Below are positions 12,532 to 21,304 of a DNA stretch of 64,000 bases, piece by piece. The notes below the pieces were generated by a model that made no database searches, was not told the origin of the DNA, and saw nothing but the letters and a program-made list of their open reading frames with translations. The stretch covers positions 1 to 64,000 of the IMG/VR virus record IMGVR_UViG_3300025646_000012. The stretch is one strand, 5' to 3'. Every line of letters begins with the position of its first letter. The first letter of the stretch is position 1. The stretch comes from a virus. Position numbers and translations under genes: made by a program.

Positions 12532-13370
12532 GTTTCTATGGTGATAATATTAATAGATTCTTTTTTGGTATTGTTGTTAATAATAATGATGCTGATTTAA
12601 ATCTTGGTAGAGTTCAAATTAGAATCCCTGGTTTACACAGCTCAGAAATTCGTAATTATGACCTACCTTGGGCACAAGTTATGTTACCAACAACTGAGCC
12701 AGGTGTAGGTGGTGTTGGAGCAAACCCTATGATTGCAAATGGTGCTCAAGTATTTGGTGTGTTTTTGGATGGAAAAGATTCACAGATTCCTTTGGTACTC
12801 GGCACAGTACCTAAAATTGATAGACCATCAGTACAACAAAGATCTACATTTATCGGTGATACAATACCACCTGCATATACTACAACTAGTCAAGATAACG
12901 GACCAAGAAATGGATCAAGGATTATACCTCCTGAATCATTAGAAGGTTCAACTAATGCAGAAAAAGTATATAGATTTTTTGTAAATAATGGATTTAATCC
13001 AGAACAAGCTGCAGGTTGGGTTGGTAACTTTGCTGTAGAATCTACGGTCAATATTGACCCAACCGCTTATAATCCAAACGATGTTGGTGCTGAAGCCTTC
13101 GGTATTGCCCAGTGGCGAAAGGAAAGATATGATGCACTAAGAGCTTGGGCAGGAGAAACTGCACAAGATTATAGGACATTGGAAACTCAGCTTGGATTTG
13201 TACTATATGAATTAGAAGGTAGTGAAAGAACTGCTGCAACAAATATTCGTTCAACACGTACTGTTGAAGATGCAGCAAGAACAATTGATTTATTATATGA
13301 AAGAAGTGATGGAACAAAAAGAGAAGTAAGAGTCACATATGCCCGTGATGCATTAGCGAGGTTCAGATAA
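12528..13370 (+). CDS. gp5: gp5-like hub protein: OB fold plus tail lysozyme domain
   Basis: 280 aa. Residues 1-110 form the gp5-type OB fold (FFFGIVVNN, GRVQIRIPGLHS, LPWAQVMLPTTEPG, VFGVFLDGKDSQIPLVLGTV). After a linker rich in proline and threonine, residues 145-280 match the Phage_lysozyme2 type (KVYRFFVNNGFNPEQAAGWVG, a glutamate near 170 in NFAVEST as candidate catalytic acid, AFGIAQW). T4 gp5 has a T4-lysozyme domain followed by a beta-helix; here the lysozyme is of a different family and the beta-helix is absent, apparently supplied by the 14917 gene. Confidence 0.85.
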   Translation: MSFYGDNINRFFFGIVVNNNDADLNLGRVQIRIPGLHSSEIRNYDLPWAQVMLPTTEPGVGGVGANPMIANGAQVFGVFLDGKDSQIPLVLGTVPKIDRPSVQQRSTFIGDTIPPAYTTTSQDNGPRNGSRIIPPESLEGSTNAEKVYRFFVNNGFNPEQAAGWVGNFAVESTVNIDPTAYNPNDVGAEAFGIAQWRKERYDALRAWAGETAQDYRTLETQLGFVLYELEGSERTAATNIRSTRTVEDAARTIDLLYERSDGTKREVRVTYARDALARFR

Positions 13371-14920
13371 TGGTTACGGTTCCGCAAATTAATATAACTA
13401 ATTTAAATCAATCTTTATCTTCTTTATTAAATAGAGTTAATTTTGATGTAATTCAAACTGCTGCTGCAAATACAGCAACACAACTTCAAGCTGCAACAAC
13501 TACTACCTTAGGAGTCAACGTAAATGATGTGGTAGGAGGTTGGCAAGGCCTAACTGCTGAAGTTGATGTTGTTGATATTACTTCTGTTTCTAATCGTGGT
13601 ATTGCATTATTACAAGAAAATCCACCAGGTGTAAATTTAGTAAGTACTTTTGATGGAGGTGCTAAAACTGCACTTCAATCCATTACTGGTCTAAATTCCG
13701 AAATTACGGAAGGATTAAATGTAATAGTTGCAGCACTTCCTACAGCTGAGGGTGTTGGTGCCGCATTAGAAAATCTTTCAACCTTAAATATAGATCAACT
13801 TGCACCAGCAATGCAATCAATTGCACCACAAGAATTACAGTCACTTGCTGCTACATCTGCTATTAGCCAATTAACTAATTCTGGTATTTTTAATAATTTT
13901 TCAAGTACAGTTACTGCGGTTACTTCTAGTTTCCAAAATTATTTAAATCAAGGATTTGGCCAAACTATAAAAGATTTAATTGAAGCTGATACTCAACCAG
14001 TTAGATTTGCAATTACTCAGTTAACTCAAGATACAGGTATTCGTGTACCAGAATCTATTAAACGACAAGTAACTTTACTTTTAGATCAAAAAGACTTTCT
14101 TGGAGCAGCTCAACTTTTAGAGCCGTTTTCAAATCTTGATATTATTTCTTTAGAAACTGAATTATCTCAAGTAAATACAACTGCAAGTAGTTTAATTAAT
14201 CAATTTAATCCAGCAACAAGCGCATTTGGTACTTCAACAGCACCAGTTTTTTCTTTAGGAAGTTTAGAAAATACTTGGAATGATACGGATACATCTGTTC
14301 GAAGACCGGGATCAAGTAGTAGTAATTCATATGCATTTACTATTATAGGTAGTATGGAAGAATTGGAAGCTGAGTTAAGAACAGCAACAAGAGAAATTAC
14401 AGAAACAGTTATTCATTGGACAGCTAACTATATTGATCAAGCTCACATTGGTGCTGAAGATGTACATGCTTGGCATTTAGAACGTGGATTTAGTGGTTGT
14501 GGTTATCATTATATTATTAAACGTGATGGTAGTATTCAACGTGGTAGACCAATTAATCTTGAAGGAGCTCATGCTGCTGACTTAGGTCACAATAATTATA
14601 GTATTGGTATTTCACATGTGGCCGGTTACAATTGTACTTCCGGAACACCAAATCCAGATAGATATATTTCAGCTGAATCAATTAATGATGCACAATGGAG
14701 ATCGCAGCGTGATTTCCTTGAAGTATTCTATAGAGTATTTCCAGGCGGACAAGTACTCGGTCATAATCAAATTGCACAGAGTGGTAAAGTTGATCCGGGT
14801 TTTGATGTTGACGCATATATCCTAAATACATTTGGTAAAAGAAATGTATACGCATATAATAGAGACCTACCACCATTGAGTAGAGCCGAACTTATTGCGG
14901 CACGAGGAGTAGTTGTATGA
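13370..14920 (+). CDS. Tail protein with C-terminal amidase domain
   Basis: 516 aa in two parts. The first 300 residues are low-complexity, rich in T, N, Q, A and S, with helical repeats and no recognised domain. Residues about 340-500 form an N-acetylmuramoyl-L-alanine amidase of the Amidase_2/T7 lysozyme type: VIHWTANY (zinc His near 347), GFSGCGYHYIIKRDGSIQRGR, a histidine in GLGHN-like VLGHN and KVDPGFD (near 474), the conserved zinc and catalytic positions. It would cut the stem peptide from glycan strands during infection. It lies between the gp5 OB-lysozyme gene and the spike gene with overlapping stop-start codons, so it is probably part of the spike complex. Confidence 0.8.
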   Translation: MVTVPQINITNLNQSLSSLLNRVNFDVIQTAAANTATQLQAATTTTLGVNVNDVVGGWQGLTAEVDVVDITSVSNRGIALLQENPPGVNLVSTFDGGAKTALQSITGLNSEITEGLNVIVAALPTAEGVGAALENLSTLNIDQLAPAMQSIAPQELQSLAATSAISQLTNSGIFNNFSSTVTAVTSSFQNYLNQGFGQTIKDLIEADTQPVRFAITQLTQDTGIRVPESIKRQVTLLLDQKDFLGAAQLLEPFSNLDIISLETELSQVNTTASSLINQFNPATSAFGTSTAPVFSLGSLENTWNDTDTSVRRPGSSSSNSYAFTIIGSMEELEAELRTATREITETVIHWTANYIDQAHIGAEDVHAWHLERGFSGCGYHYIIKRDGSIQRGRPINLEGAHAADLGHNNYSIGISHVAGYNCTSGTPNPDRYISAESINDAQWRSQRDFLEVFYRVFPGGQVLGHNQIAQSGKVDPGFDVDAYILNTFGKRNVYAYNRDLPPLSRAELIAARGVVV

Positions 14921-16893
14921 CAACAATTAATGATGAATTACAGGAACGTATAGCCAGACTCGGCCCTATTATTATAGAGCAAGGTTTAGAGCAGGATTTG
15001 TCTGTAGATCCTACCGGTTTATTTCCACAAATTCAAACATGGTTTACGTCAAGTCTAAATAGACTTTCCTATGGTGCTGATGTTAGTACAATAAATCTTG
15101 GCGGAGGATTTAATCAAACTGATGTAGCATTAGGTACACCAGTAGCATCAATGCGTACACGTAATCGTGCAATTACAACTGGTTCAGGTCATAGTTTAGA
15201 GTTAGATGATACACCTGGTAATCAACGTATTATTTTTCGTCATAATACAGGTAATGGTATAGAAATTAAATCAGATGGTAGCATGATTATTTCTGCCGGG
15301 AAACAAATCATTTCAGTTACCGAAGACCAAAAAATTATTATTGAAGGTAATGCTACAATTATATATGGCGGTAATGTTGATATGCAAGTAGCAGGAGATT
15401 TTAATCTTTCAGTTGCTGGTGATTATAATTTATCTGTTGGTGAAAATAGAAATGAAAATGTAGAAGGAGCATATCGTTCTACAACTGAAGGTAATCAAGG
15501 TCATATTATTAAAGGTAGTTTATCAAATACTATCCTTAAAACTTCAACAAATACTATTCTTGGTGATAATAATACAATTACAAAAGGTAAAGCACGTTAT
15601 ACATCACAAGGTGATATGCAGATTGCTTCTGGTGCAACTACTAGACTATCCGCAAAAACAAATATGTTCCAAAGTGCTTCAAATATGAATATTGCGGCAT
15701 CTGATTTATCTGTATTTGGTGCAACAGGTACATTCGGTGGGGAAAATATAGTAATATATGGTAAAGGTGCTACATTTGGTGAAGGTGTAACGGCACCAAC
15801 ATTTCATGGTGATTTGGATGGTAATGCTGCAAATACATTTGCTCAATCATATGGTGAAGCAGCTACATCTGGGGGCGGATCAATTACAAATACTGCAACT
15901 CCAACCACATCACAACCAACATCCACTGTTCTGAGTAATTATTTAAATAATACACCATATGGAACAGTAACAGTAAGTGTTGATATTGGTGATCACTTCT
16001 TACGTGCGCTGAATCGTTCTGATGCAACTGGAGGTCTTTCCTCTAGAGATCTTACTACTTCAGAAATCCGTGCTCTACTAAGAACTGAAGGTGTTCGTAA
16101 TGATCCTAAATTTATTGGTAATGCAATTGCATCAGGTACACTTTCTCCATCTTATTCACAAATAAATCCACCAAATATTACCCGAATATCTGGTCGTGCT
16201 CCTGAACCTTATAGAGGTAATAATCCAGCCGGGCGTAGAGCCCCAGGTTCAGATACAAGATTCTTGGTACCTGATGATTTAACTGAAACAGGATTCTTAC
16301 CTTATATTCCAATTACATCTTCAACAATAATTACAAGAAAAACACCTATTGCTGAAGGTGTATATCTTTCTCGTTATCTTGGTGGTATAGGACAGCAAGG
16401 TAGATTATCACAAATACCTGTAACAAGACGTCAACAAATTGCCAGAAATTTACAACCAAATGCAGAAATATTTAGAAGAATTCTTTCAAATAAAGAATCA
16501 GATTTTAATAATCATAGATTAATAGTTGCGGAAGGATTATATCAACCAACTGATGCTGAACAAGCATTTTCAGGTTGGTCAACAAGTATTAATAAATTAC
16601 GTTCTGAAGGTAGAGCAGTTGTATATGAATTTCATAACTCAAACGGCTTAATTGATATTGCAAAGACATTTGATCTTGCTGTTTACTTAAAAACAGTAAC
16701 AGTATTTGAAAAATTAATTTTGGATTATGACACATATGCTATTGATGGGGCATTAAATACTCAGATTATTATTATTATGCCAGAACTCAGTTCCAATTAT
16801 GAGGTTTCCGATGGTGGGTTTATAAAAGATGTGGAAACACGTTATAATGGATCAATTATGTCAAGTACGGATCTTTTGGAAATTAACTTATAA
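14917..16893 (+). CDS. Beta-helix spike protein (gp5 C-terminal counterpart)
   Basis: 658 aa. Residues about 90-300 are short repeating strands (IEIKSDGSMIISAGKQ, VDMQVAGDFNLSVAGDYNLSV, GNTI/LGDN patterns) like the gp5C triple-stranded beta-helix. A threonine/serine linker near 310-340 follows, then a globular C-terminal region of about 300 residues that I do not recognise (SGRAPEPYRG, LPYIPITSS, VVYEFHNSNGLID, IIIIMPELS). It overlaps the amidase gene by 4 bp. I infer that it forms the membrane-piercing needle; the C-terminal domain could be an extra enzyme or binding module. The gene is followed by an unusual regulatory gap (16894-16995). Confidence 0.75.
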   Translation: MTTINDELQERIARLGPIIIEQGLEQDLSVDPTGLFPQIQTWFTSSLNRLSYGADVSTINLGGGFNQTDVALGTPVASMRTRNRAITTGSGHSLELDDTPGNQRIIFRHNTGNGIEIKSDGSMIISAGKQIISVTEDQKIIIEGNATIIYGGNVDMQVAGDFNLSVAGDYNLSVGENRNENVEGAYRSTTEGNQGHIIKGSLSNTILKTSTNTILGDNNTITKGKARYTSQGDMQIASGATTRLSAKTNMFQSASNMNIAASDLSVFGATGTFGGENIVIYGKGATFGEGVTAPTFHGDLDGNAANTFAQSYGEAATSGGGSITNTATPTTSQPTSTVLSNYLNNTPYGTVTVSVDIGDHFLRALNRSDATGGLSSRDLTTSEIRALLRTEGVRNDPKFIGNAIASGTLSPSYSQINPPNITRISGRAPEPYRGNNPAGRRAPGSDTRFLVPDDLTETGFLPYIPITSSTIITRKTPIAEGVYLSRYLGGIGQQGRLSQIPVTRRQQIARNLQPNAEIFRRILSNKESDFNNHRLIVAEGLYQPTDAEQAFSGWSTSINKLRSEGRAVVYEFHNSNGLIDIAKTFDLAVYLKTVTVFEKLILDYDTYAIDGALNTQIIIIMPELSSNYEVSDGGFIKDVETRYNGSIMSSTDLLEINL

Positions 16894-16899
16894 AAGGTA

Positions 16900-16907
16900 T
16901 ATAAATA
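16900..16907 (+). promoter_or_regulatory. T4-type late promoter upstream of gp25
   Basis: TATAAATA 7 bp after the spike gene stop. The expected start near 16913 puts the whole 16911-16953 dyad at the very 5' end of the gp25-gp6 transcript, with a leader of about 80 nt. Confidence 0.75.
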
Positions 16908-16910
16908 ATG

Positions 16911-16953
16911 TGGTATACTATAACCCCCATATAGGAACTATATTATTATACCA
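16911..16953. repeat. 43-bp dyad with inner palindrome
   Basis: Outer arms TGGTATA and TATACCA; inner perfect arms ATATAG and CTATAT around GAA (16929-16943). It overlaps the -10 of the leftward promoter (16945-16950) and begins at the late transcript start, so it may be an operator, a 5' hairpin or a termination stem for the antisense transcript. Confidence 0.7.
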
Positions 16954-16972
16954 TGTTTTTTGAAAATGTAAA
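16945..16972 (-). promoter_or_regulatory. Early-type promoter facing leftward inside the late block
   Basis: Minus strand: five G, -35 TTTACA (16967-16972), 16-bp spacer, perfect -10 TATAAT (16945-16950). It would transcribe antisense to the spike gene; no leftward gene lies ahead. Confidence 0.75.
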
Positions 16973-16995
16973 CCCCCTTTTTAGAAAAAAGTAAG

Positions 16996-17439
16996 ATGGT
17001 AACAAGAGCTTTTGCAGTTGAAGATGGTAATTTAAATACGGCGTCATTGGTGACCAGCCGTAATAGATTATATAAAGATATTGATCTTACTTTTGCTAAA
17101 AAACCATCAGGTGAGATTTATAAGAAAACCGATGCAGCTGCCGTAAAACAAGCGGTAAAAAATTTATTATTAACAAATAAATTTGAAAAACCATTTCAGC
17201 CAGAATTCGGCGGCGATTTAAATAATTTACTTTTTGAATTGGTTGATAATGATACCGTATATGAAATTGATGGCGCAATTAGAGAAGCAATTAGAAAATA
17301 TGAACCAAGGGCAAGAGTTAGACAAGTTGCAACAAATCTACAGCCTGATGCAAATAGCATAAGTGTTACAGTAACATTTCAGATTATTAGTACAGAAGAA
17401 ATAGTAACGCTTGATACAACCATTACGAGGTTAAGATAA
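16996..17439 (+). CDS. gp25: gp25-like baseplate wedge protein
   Basis: A 147-aa protein of the GPW/gp25 family (T4 gp25 is 132 aa): YKDIDLTFAKKPSGEIYKKTDAAAVKQAVKNLLLTNKFEKPFQPEFG pattern, then LLFELVDNDTVYEI and a C-terminal AIREAIRKYEPRARV with strands. The conserved glutamate of EPR is present. gp25 is the sheath-like adaptor that starts sheath polymerisation on the wedge. It has its own late promoter 90 bp upstream and precedes gp6 by 1 bp. Confidence 0.92.
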   Translation: MVTRAFAVEDGNLNTASLVTSRNRLYKDIDLTFAKKPSGEIYKKTDAAAVKQAVKNLLLTNKFEKPFQPEFGGDLNNLLFELVDNDTVYEIDGAIREAIRKYEPRARVRQVATNLQPDANSISVTVTFQIISTEEIVTLDTTITRLR

Positions 17440-17440
17440 T

Positions 17441-19276
17441 ATGGCTACAAATATTCAGTCAACCCAGCTTGACTTTGCCACAATTAAGAATAGCTTAAAA
17501 ACTTATTTAGCTCAACAAACTGAGTTTACAGATTATAATTTTGAAGCCTCTGGTTTATCAAATATCTTAGATGTTCTTGCACATAATACACACTTTAATG
17601 GTTTAATTGCAAACTTTGCTTTAAATGAATCATTTCTTAATACCGCACAGTTAAGATCATCTGTTGTATCACACGCTGAATCACTTGGTTATAATCCAAG
17701 ATCAATTACATCCGCAATTGCTTATTTAAATATTTCCGTAAGAAATACGGATACTGGACGACCAACAACGGCAACACTTCCTAAGTATTCAATATTTACA
17801 GCTACAGTTGATGATGTAACATATTCTTTTTATACTCTTGAAGCATATACTGCAACTGATGATGGAACCGGAAATTATGTATTTTTAAATTCCAATGGTA
17901 CTACTGGTATACCAGTTGTTGAAGGTACATTAAGAACAAAGACATTTTATGTTGGTTCCACAACAGATAGATTAATTTATATTGTACCTGATACTACCAT
18001 TGATACCTCAACCGTCACAGTAAATGTATTTAATTCAGCAACATCATCAGATTTTCTTACATATACACCTTTATATGATGCAATAACTGTAAATACAGCT
18101 TCAACATTATATCAATTAAGAGAAGCACCGAATGGTTATTATGAATTAATTTTCAGTGATGGTATTACAACAGGTAGAGCTCCTGTTGCCGGCAATAAAA
18201 TTGTTCTTACATATCTCTCATCAAATGGAGCAGTTGCAAATACTGCATCAGGCTTTGTTGCATCAAATCAAATTGATATTGGTGGTACAAATTATAGTTT
18301 AATTGTAACAACATCATCTGCAGCATCTGGAGCCAGTGCCAAAGAATCAATTGAATCAATTCGTCAAAATGCTCCAATTTCATTTGCTGCACAGCAAAGA
18401 CTTGTGACCGCGGATGATTATAAAGCTTTAATTCTTACTAAATATCCAGTAGTATCAGATTGTATTGCATGGGGGGGAGAAGATAATTTACCTGAACCAG
18501 AATATGGAAAAGTATTTGTAAGTTTAAAATTTCCTGATAATTATTCCGAAGCAGCAAAGACTACAATTAAAAATAGTATTCAATCAAACTTGATTACACC
18601 ACTCTCAATTATGACAATTAATACTGAATTTGTTGATCCTACTACAACATTTCTTGAGTGTTCAACTTTCTTTAGATTTAACCCGAACAGAACTAATGTA
18701 ACATTAAAAACTACCGAGAATAGTGTTTCAAATCTTATTACAAATTATTTTACAACTAATCTAAATGTATTTGGTGAACCATTTAGAAGATCAAATTTAT
18801 TAACACAAATTGATAATTTAAGTGATGCCATTTTAAATTCAAGAATGGATGTAAATATTCAACAAAGATTTACTCCGGTTCTAGGTACATCAAATTCATA
18901 TACTCTATCATTTCCTGTTGCTCTTGCAGCACCAGATGATGTTAATTATATCATTACATCAAATCAATTTACATTGAATAATAAAATTTGCATTATTAGA
19001 AATAAACTTGGGACAAATACTCTTCAAGTTGTGGATACAGATAATAATGTCCAAGTTAGTAGTATAGGTTCTTATAATCAAAATAATGGCGTTGTAACAA
19101 TTACTGGATTTGCACCAATAAGTATATCTGGTGGATTAAATTATATTAGAATTACTGCAACTCCAGCTAATCAAAGTACAATTATTCCTCTTAGAAATTA
19201 TGTCCTAAATATTGATACAACCAGATCATTTGCATCAGGTATAGTTGATTACGGTAAGACACAAGTAGCTCTTTAA
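17441..19276 (+). CDS. gp6: gp6-like baseplate wedge protein (J-type)
   Basis: A 611-aa homologue of T4 gp6 (660 aa). The N-terminus carries LDFATIKNSLKTYLAQQ, GLSNILDVLAHNTHFN and NESFLNTAQLRSSVVSHAESLGYNPRS, the conserved J/gp6 signature, followed by beta-rich domains and a VTADDYKALILTKYP segment typical of baseplate J proteins (about residue 320). gp6 dimers form the iris-like ring that drives sheath contraction. It overlaps the next gene by one base, suggesting coupled translation and fixed stoichiometry. Confidence 0.93.
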   Translation: MATNIQSTQLDFATIKNSLKTYLAQQTEFTDYNFEASGLSNILDVLAHNTHFNGLIANFALNESFLNTAQLRSSVVSHAESLGYNPRSITSAIAYLNISVRNTDTGRPTTATLPKYSIFTATVDDVTYSFYTLEAYTATDDGTGNYVFLNSNGTTGIPVVEGTLRTKTFYVGSTTDRLIYIVPDTTIDTSTVTVNVFNSATSSDFLTYTPLYDAITVNTASTLYQLREAPNGYYELIFSDGITTGRAPVAGNKIVLTYLSSNGAVANTASGFVASNQIDIGGTNYSLIVTTSSAASGASAKESIESIRQNAPISFAAQQRLVTADDYKALILTKYPVVSDCIAWGGEDNLPEPEYGKVFVSLKFPDNYSEAAKTTIKNSIQSNLITPLSIMTINTEFVDPTTTFLECSTFFRFNPNRTNVTLKTTENSVSNLITNYFTTNLNVFGEPFRRSNLLTQIDNLSDAILNSRMDVNIQQRFTPVLGTSNSYTLSFPVALAAPDDVNYIITSNQFTLNNKICIIRNKLGTNTLQVVDTDNNVQVSSIGSYNQNNGVVTITGFAPISISGGLNYIRITATPANQSTIIPLRNYVLNIDTTRSFASGIVDYGKTQVAL

Positions 19277-20244
19277 TGGTACAACAAACTTTATTAGATT
19301 TTAATAGAAGAGATTTAAATCTTACCGAAAGTAAGATAAAAGAAGTATTACCTTCTTACTATCTTTCAGAATATCCAGATCTTGTAAAATTTCTTGAATA
19401 TTATTATGATTGGTTGGATTCTGATGCTACTTATGGTTTTGATAATAAAATACAAAATCTTTATAAATTAAGAGATTTAAGATCAACTGAATTATCTTTT
19501 CTAAATCAAATATTTTATGAAATAGGTCAGGGATTAGTTTCTGCTGATTATTTTGTTGATCCACAATTGGTTTCAGGTTTACTTGCAAACTTTTATAGAA
19601 TTAAAGGTTCTCTATATTCTGCCGAAGGTTTCTTTAGAGCATTTTATGGTGTTCAACCTGATATCATATATCCAAAAAATAGTTTGTTTATTGTCGGTCA
19701 ATCCCAGATAGGACCTGAATCATTAAAAATTATTCAAAATGGAGCTTTATATCAGGTATTGTCTGTATTAGTTAGATCAGGTATACCTATTTCCAATTGG
19801 AGAGATATCTATAAAGCCTTTGTACACCCGGCTGGATTTTATTTAGGCGGTGAGGTTGTTATTGAATCGATAGGTAATCTAAATCTAGGATTAATGCCTG
19901 ATATTTTTGCTGATAGTAATGCAGGACTATTCGGAATTGAAGAAACATCATTTATAACACCAATTTCAGTTTCTTCTATCACACTTATTGTACCAGATGA
20001 GGGTGATGCTGATTCAGCTGCTGAACGTCTTGTTACAACAACAATACGTGATTATCAAACTATTACCGTTGAACAACTTATTAATTCTTATAATGATATT
20101 CAAGAACTTCTTGATGCAAACTCACCAACGTTTGATGATGATAGTTCACTTGGTAATAAAGCAATTAAATTCTCTAGCGGTCTTGAAACTATGGATCAAG
20201 ATGCATTTGCTGGTCTATATGGTACCGATAGTACTGGATTCTAA
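19276..20244 (+). CDS. Baseplate wedge protein adjacent to gp6 (gp7-position)
   Basis: A 322-aa protein with ESKIKEVLPSYYLSEYPDLVKFLEYYYDWLD, LRDLRSTELSFLNQIFYEIGQGL, the YRIKGSLYSAEGFFRAFYGV block and IIYPKNSLF. This set is conserved directly after gp6 in many marine T4-type phages as I recall, where the large T4 gp7 is missing. It probably caps or links the gp6 ring, but similarity to T4 gp7 is not evident. The C-terminus (about 225-322) is acidic and serine-rich. A late promoter follows 10 bp after its stop. Confidence 0.7.
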   Translation: MVQQTLLDFNRRDLNLTESKIKEVLPSYYLSEYPDLVKFLEYYYDWLDSDATYGFDNKIQNLYKLRDLRSTELSFLNQIFYEIGQGLVSADYFVDPQLVSGLLANFYRIKGSLYSAEGFFRAFYGVQPDIIYPKNSLFIVGQSQIGPESLKIIQNGALYQVLSVLVRSGIPISNWRDIYKAFVHPAGFYLGGEVVIESIGNLNLGLMPDIFADSNAGLFGIEETSFITPISVSSITLIVPDEGDADSAAERLVTTTIRDYQTITVEQLINSYNDIQELLDANSPTFDDDSSLGNKAIKFSSGLETMDQDAFAGLYGTDSTGF

Positions 20245-20253
20245 TAGAAACTA

Positions 20254-20261
20254 TATAAATA
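20254..20261 (+). promoter_or_regulatory. T4-type late promoter before the 20295 fibre gene
   Basis: TATAAATA, 34 bp before the ATG; predicted leader about 28 nt including an AAAGGG ribosome site. Confidence 0.8.
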
Positions 20262-20294
20262 ATATTAATCTAATTCGTTAAAGGGCTTTATTAA

Positions 20295-21284
20295 ATGACT
20301 AGGCAAAATATCGGCATAGGTACTTCAGCTAATGACGGTACTGGAGATACACTCCGCATTGCCGGTGAAAAAATTAATGACAATTTTATTGAGTTATATC
20401 AAAAACTTGGTGGTGATAGTGATGCATTATCAACAGGTATTACATTTACTGATGAGGCAATTGTCTTTGAAGGTTCCTCTACTGATGATTATGAAACATT
20501 TCTATCAGCAATAAACCCTACTGCTGATAGAGATATCTATTTGCCTAATGCTAGCGGAACGATTTTACTTGATTCTGCATCTCAAACACTTACAAATAAA
20601 ACTTTAACATCACCAGTTTTAACAACACCACAAATTAATGATACATCTGCTGATCATCAATATATTGTAGCTGTAAGTGAATTAACTGCAGATAGAACCA
20701 TTACTTTTCCTTTACTTGCAGGTAATGATACATTTGTATTTGCAGATCATATTCAGACACTTACAAATAAAACACTGACATCACCTATTCTCAATACAGC
20801 AAGAATAGGAACATCAATTAATGATACAAATGGTGCTGAATTAATTAAAGTTACAGCTACTGCTTCTGCCGTAAATGAAATTACTCTTGCCAATGCTGCA
20901 ACTGGTAATAAACCAACAATTACAGCTTCAGGTAACGATACTAATATTACCGTTCAAATTAACGGTAAAGGTACTGGTTCTGTAGAGATAAATAAATTTG
21001 CAATTACTTCTTCTACAATTACAGTAGATGGTGCTGCATCAACTAGTGCAGGTTATATTATCTGTAATAAAGGGACTGCTCTTGCGGTTTCTCTTGCTGA
21101 TGGTACTGTTGTTGGAGAAACTAAAATTTTTACAAATAAAGGTGTCGGCACTGCAACAATTACACCATCTAATTTTGCCTCTGGAACAAGTTTTGCAATT
21201 GCACAAAATGAAGGTGCTCAAGTTATTTGGGATGGGACAAATTGGTTCTTAATTGGTAACCAAAGCGTTACAACCATAGCATAA
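20295..21284 (+). CDS. Fibre-like structural protein (329 aa)
   Basis: The N-terminus NIGIGTSANDGTGDTLRIAGEKINDNFIELY is a motif common to many phage tail and baseplate fibre proteins. The middle carries two copies of TLTNKTLTSP (near residues 97 and 157) with intervening beta-rich repeats, and the C-terminus ends in VIWDGTNWFLIGNQS, a common fibre-tip or trimer end. It stands between wedge proteins and gp8, so a baseplate-attached fibre or spike is likely. Receptor is unknown. Confidence 0.75.
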   Translation: MTRQNIGIGTSANDGTGDTLRIAGEKINDNFIELYQKLGGDSDALSTGITFTDEAIVFEGSSTDDYETFLSAINPTADRDIYLPNASGTILLDSASQTLTNKTLTSPVLTTPQINDTSADHQYIVAVSELTADRTITFPLLAGNDTFVFADHIQTLTNKTLTSPILNTARIGTSINDTNGAELIKVTATASAVNEITLANAATGNKPTITASGNDTNITVQINGKGTGSVEINKFAITSSTITVDGAASTSAGYIICNKGTALAVSLADGTVVGETKIFTNKGVGTATITPSNFASGTSFAIAQNEGAQVIWDGTNWFLIGNQSVTTIA

Positions 21285-21304
21285 TACTATAACAGGAAAA
21301 ACAA

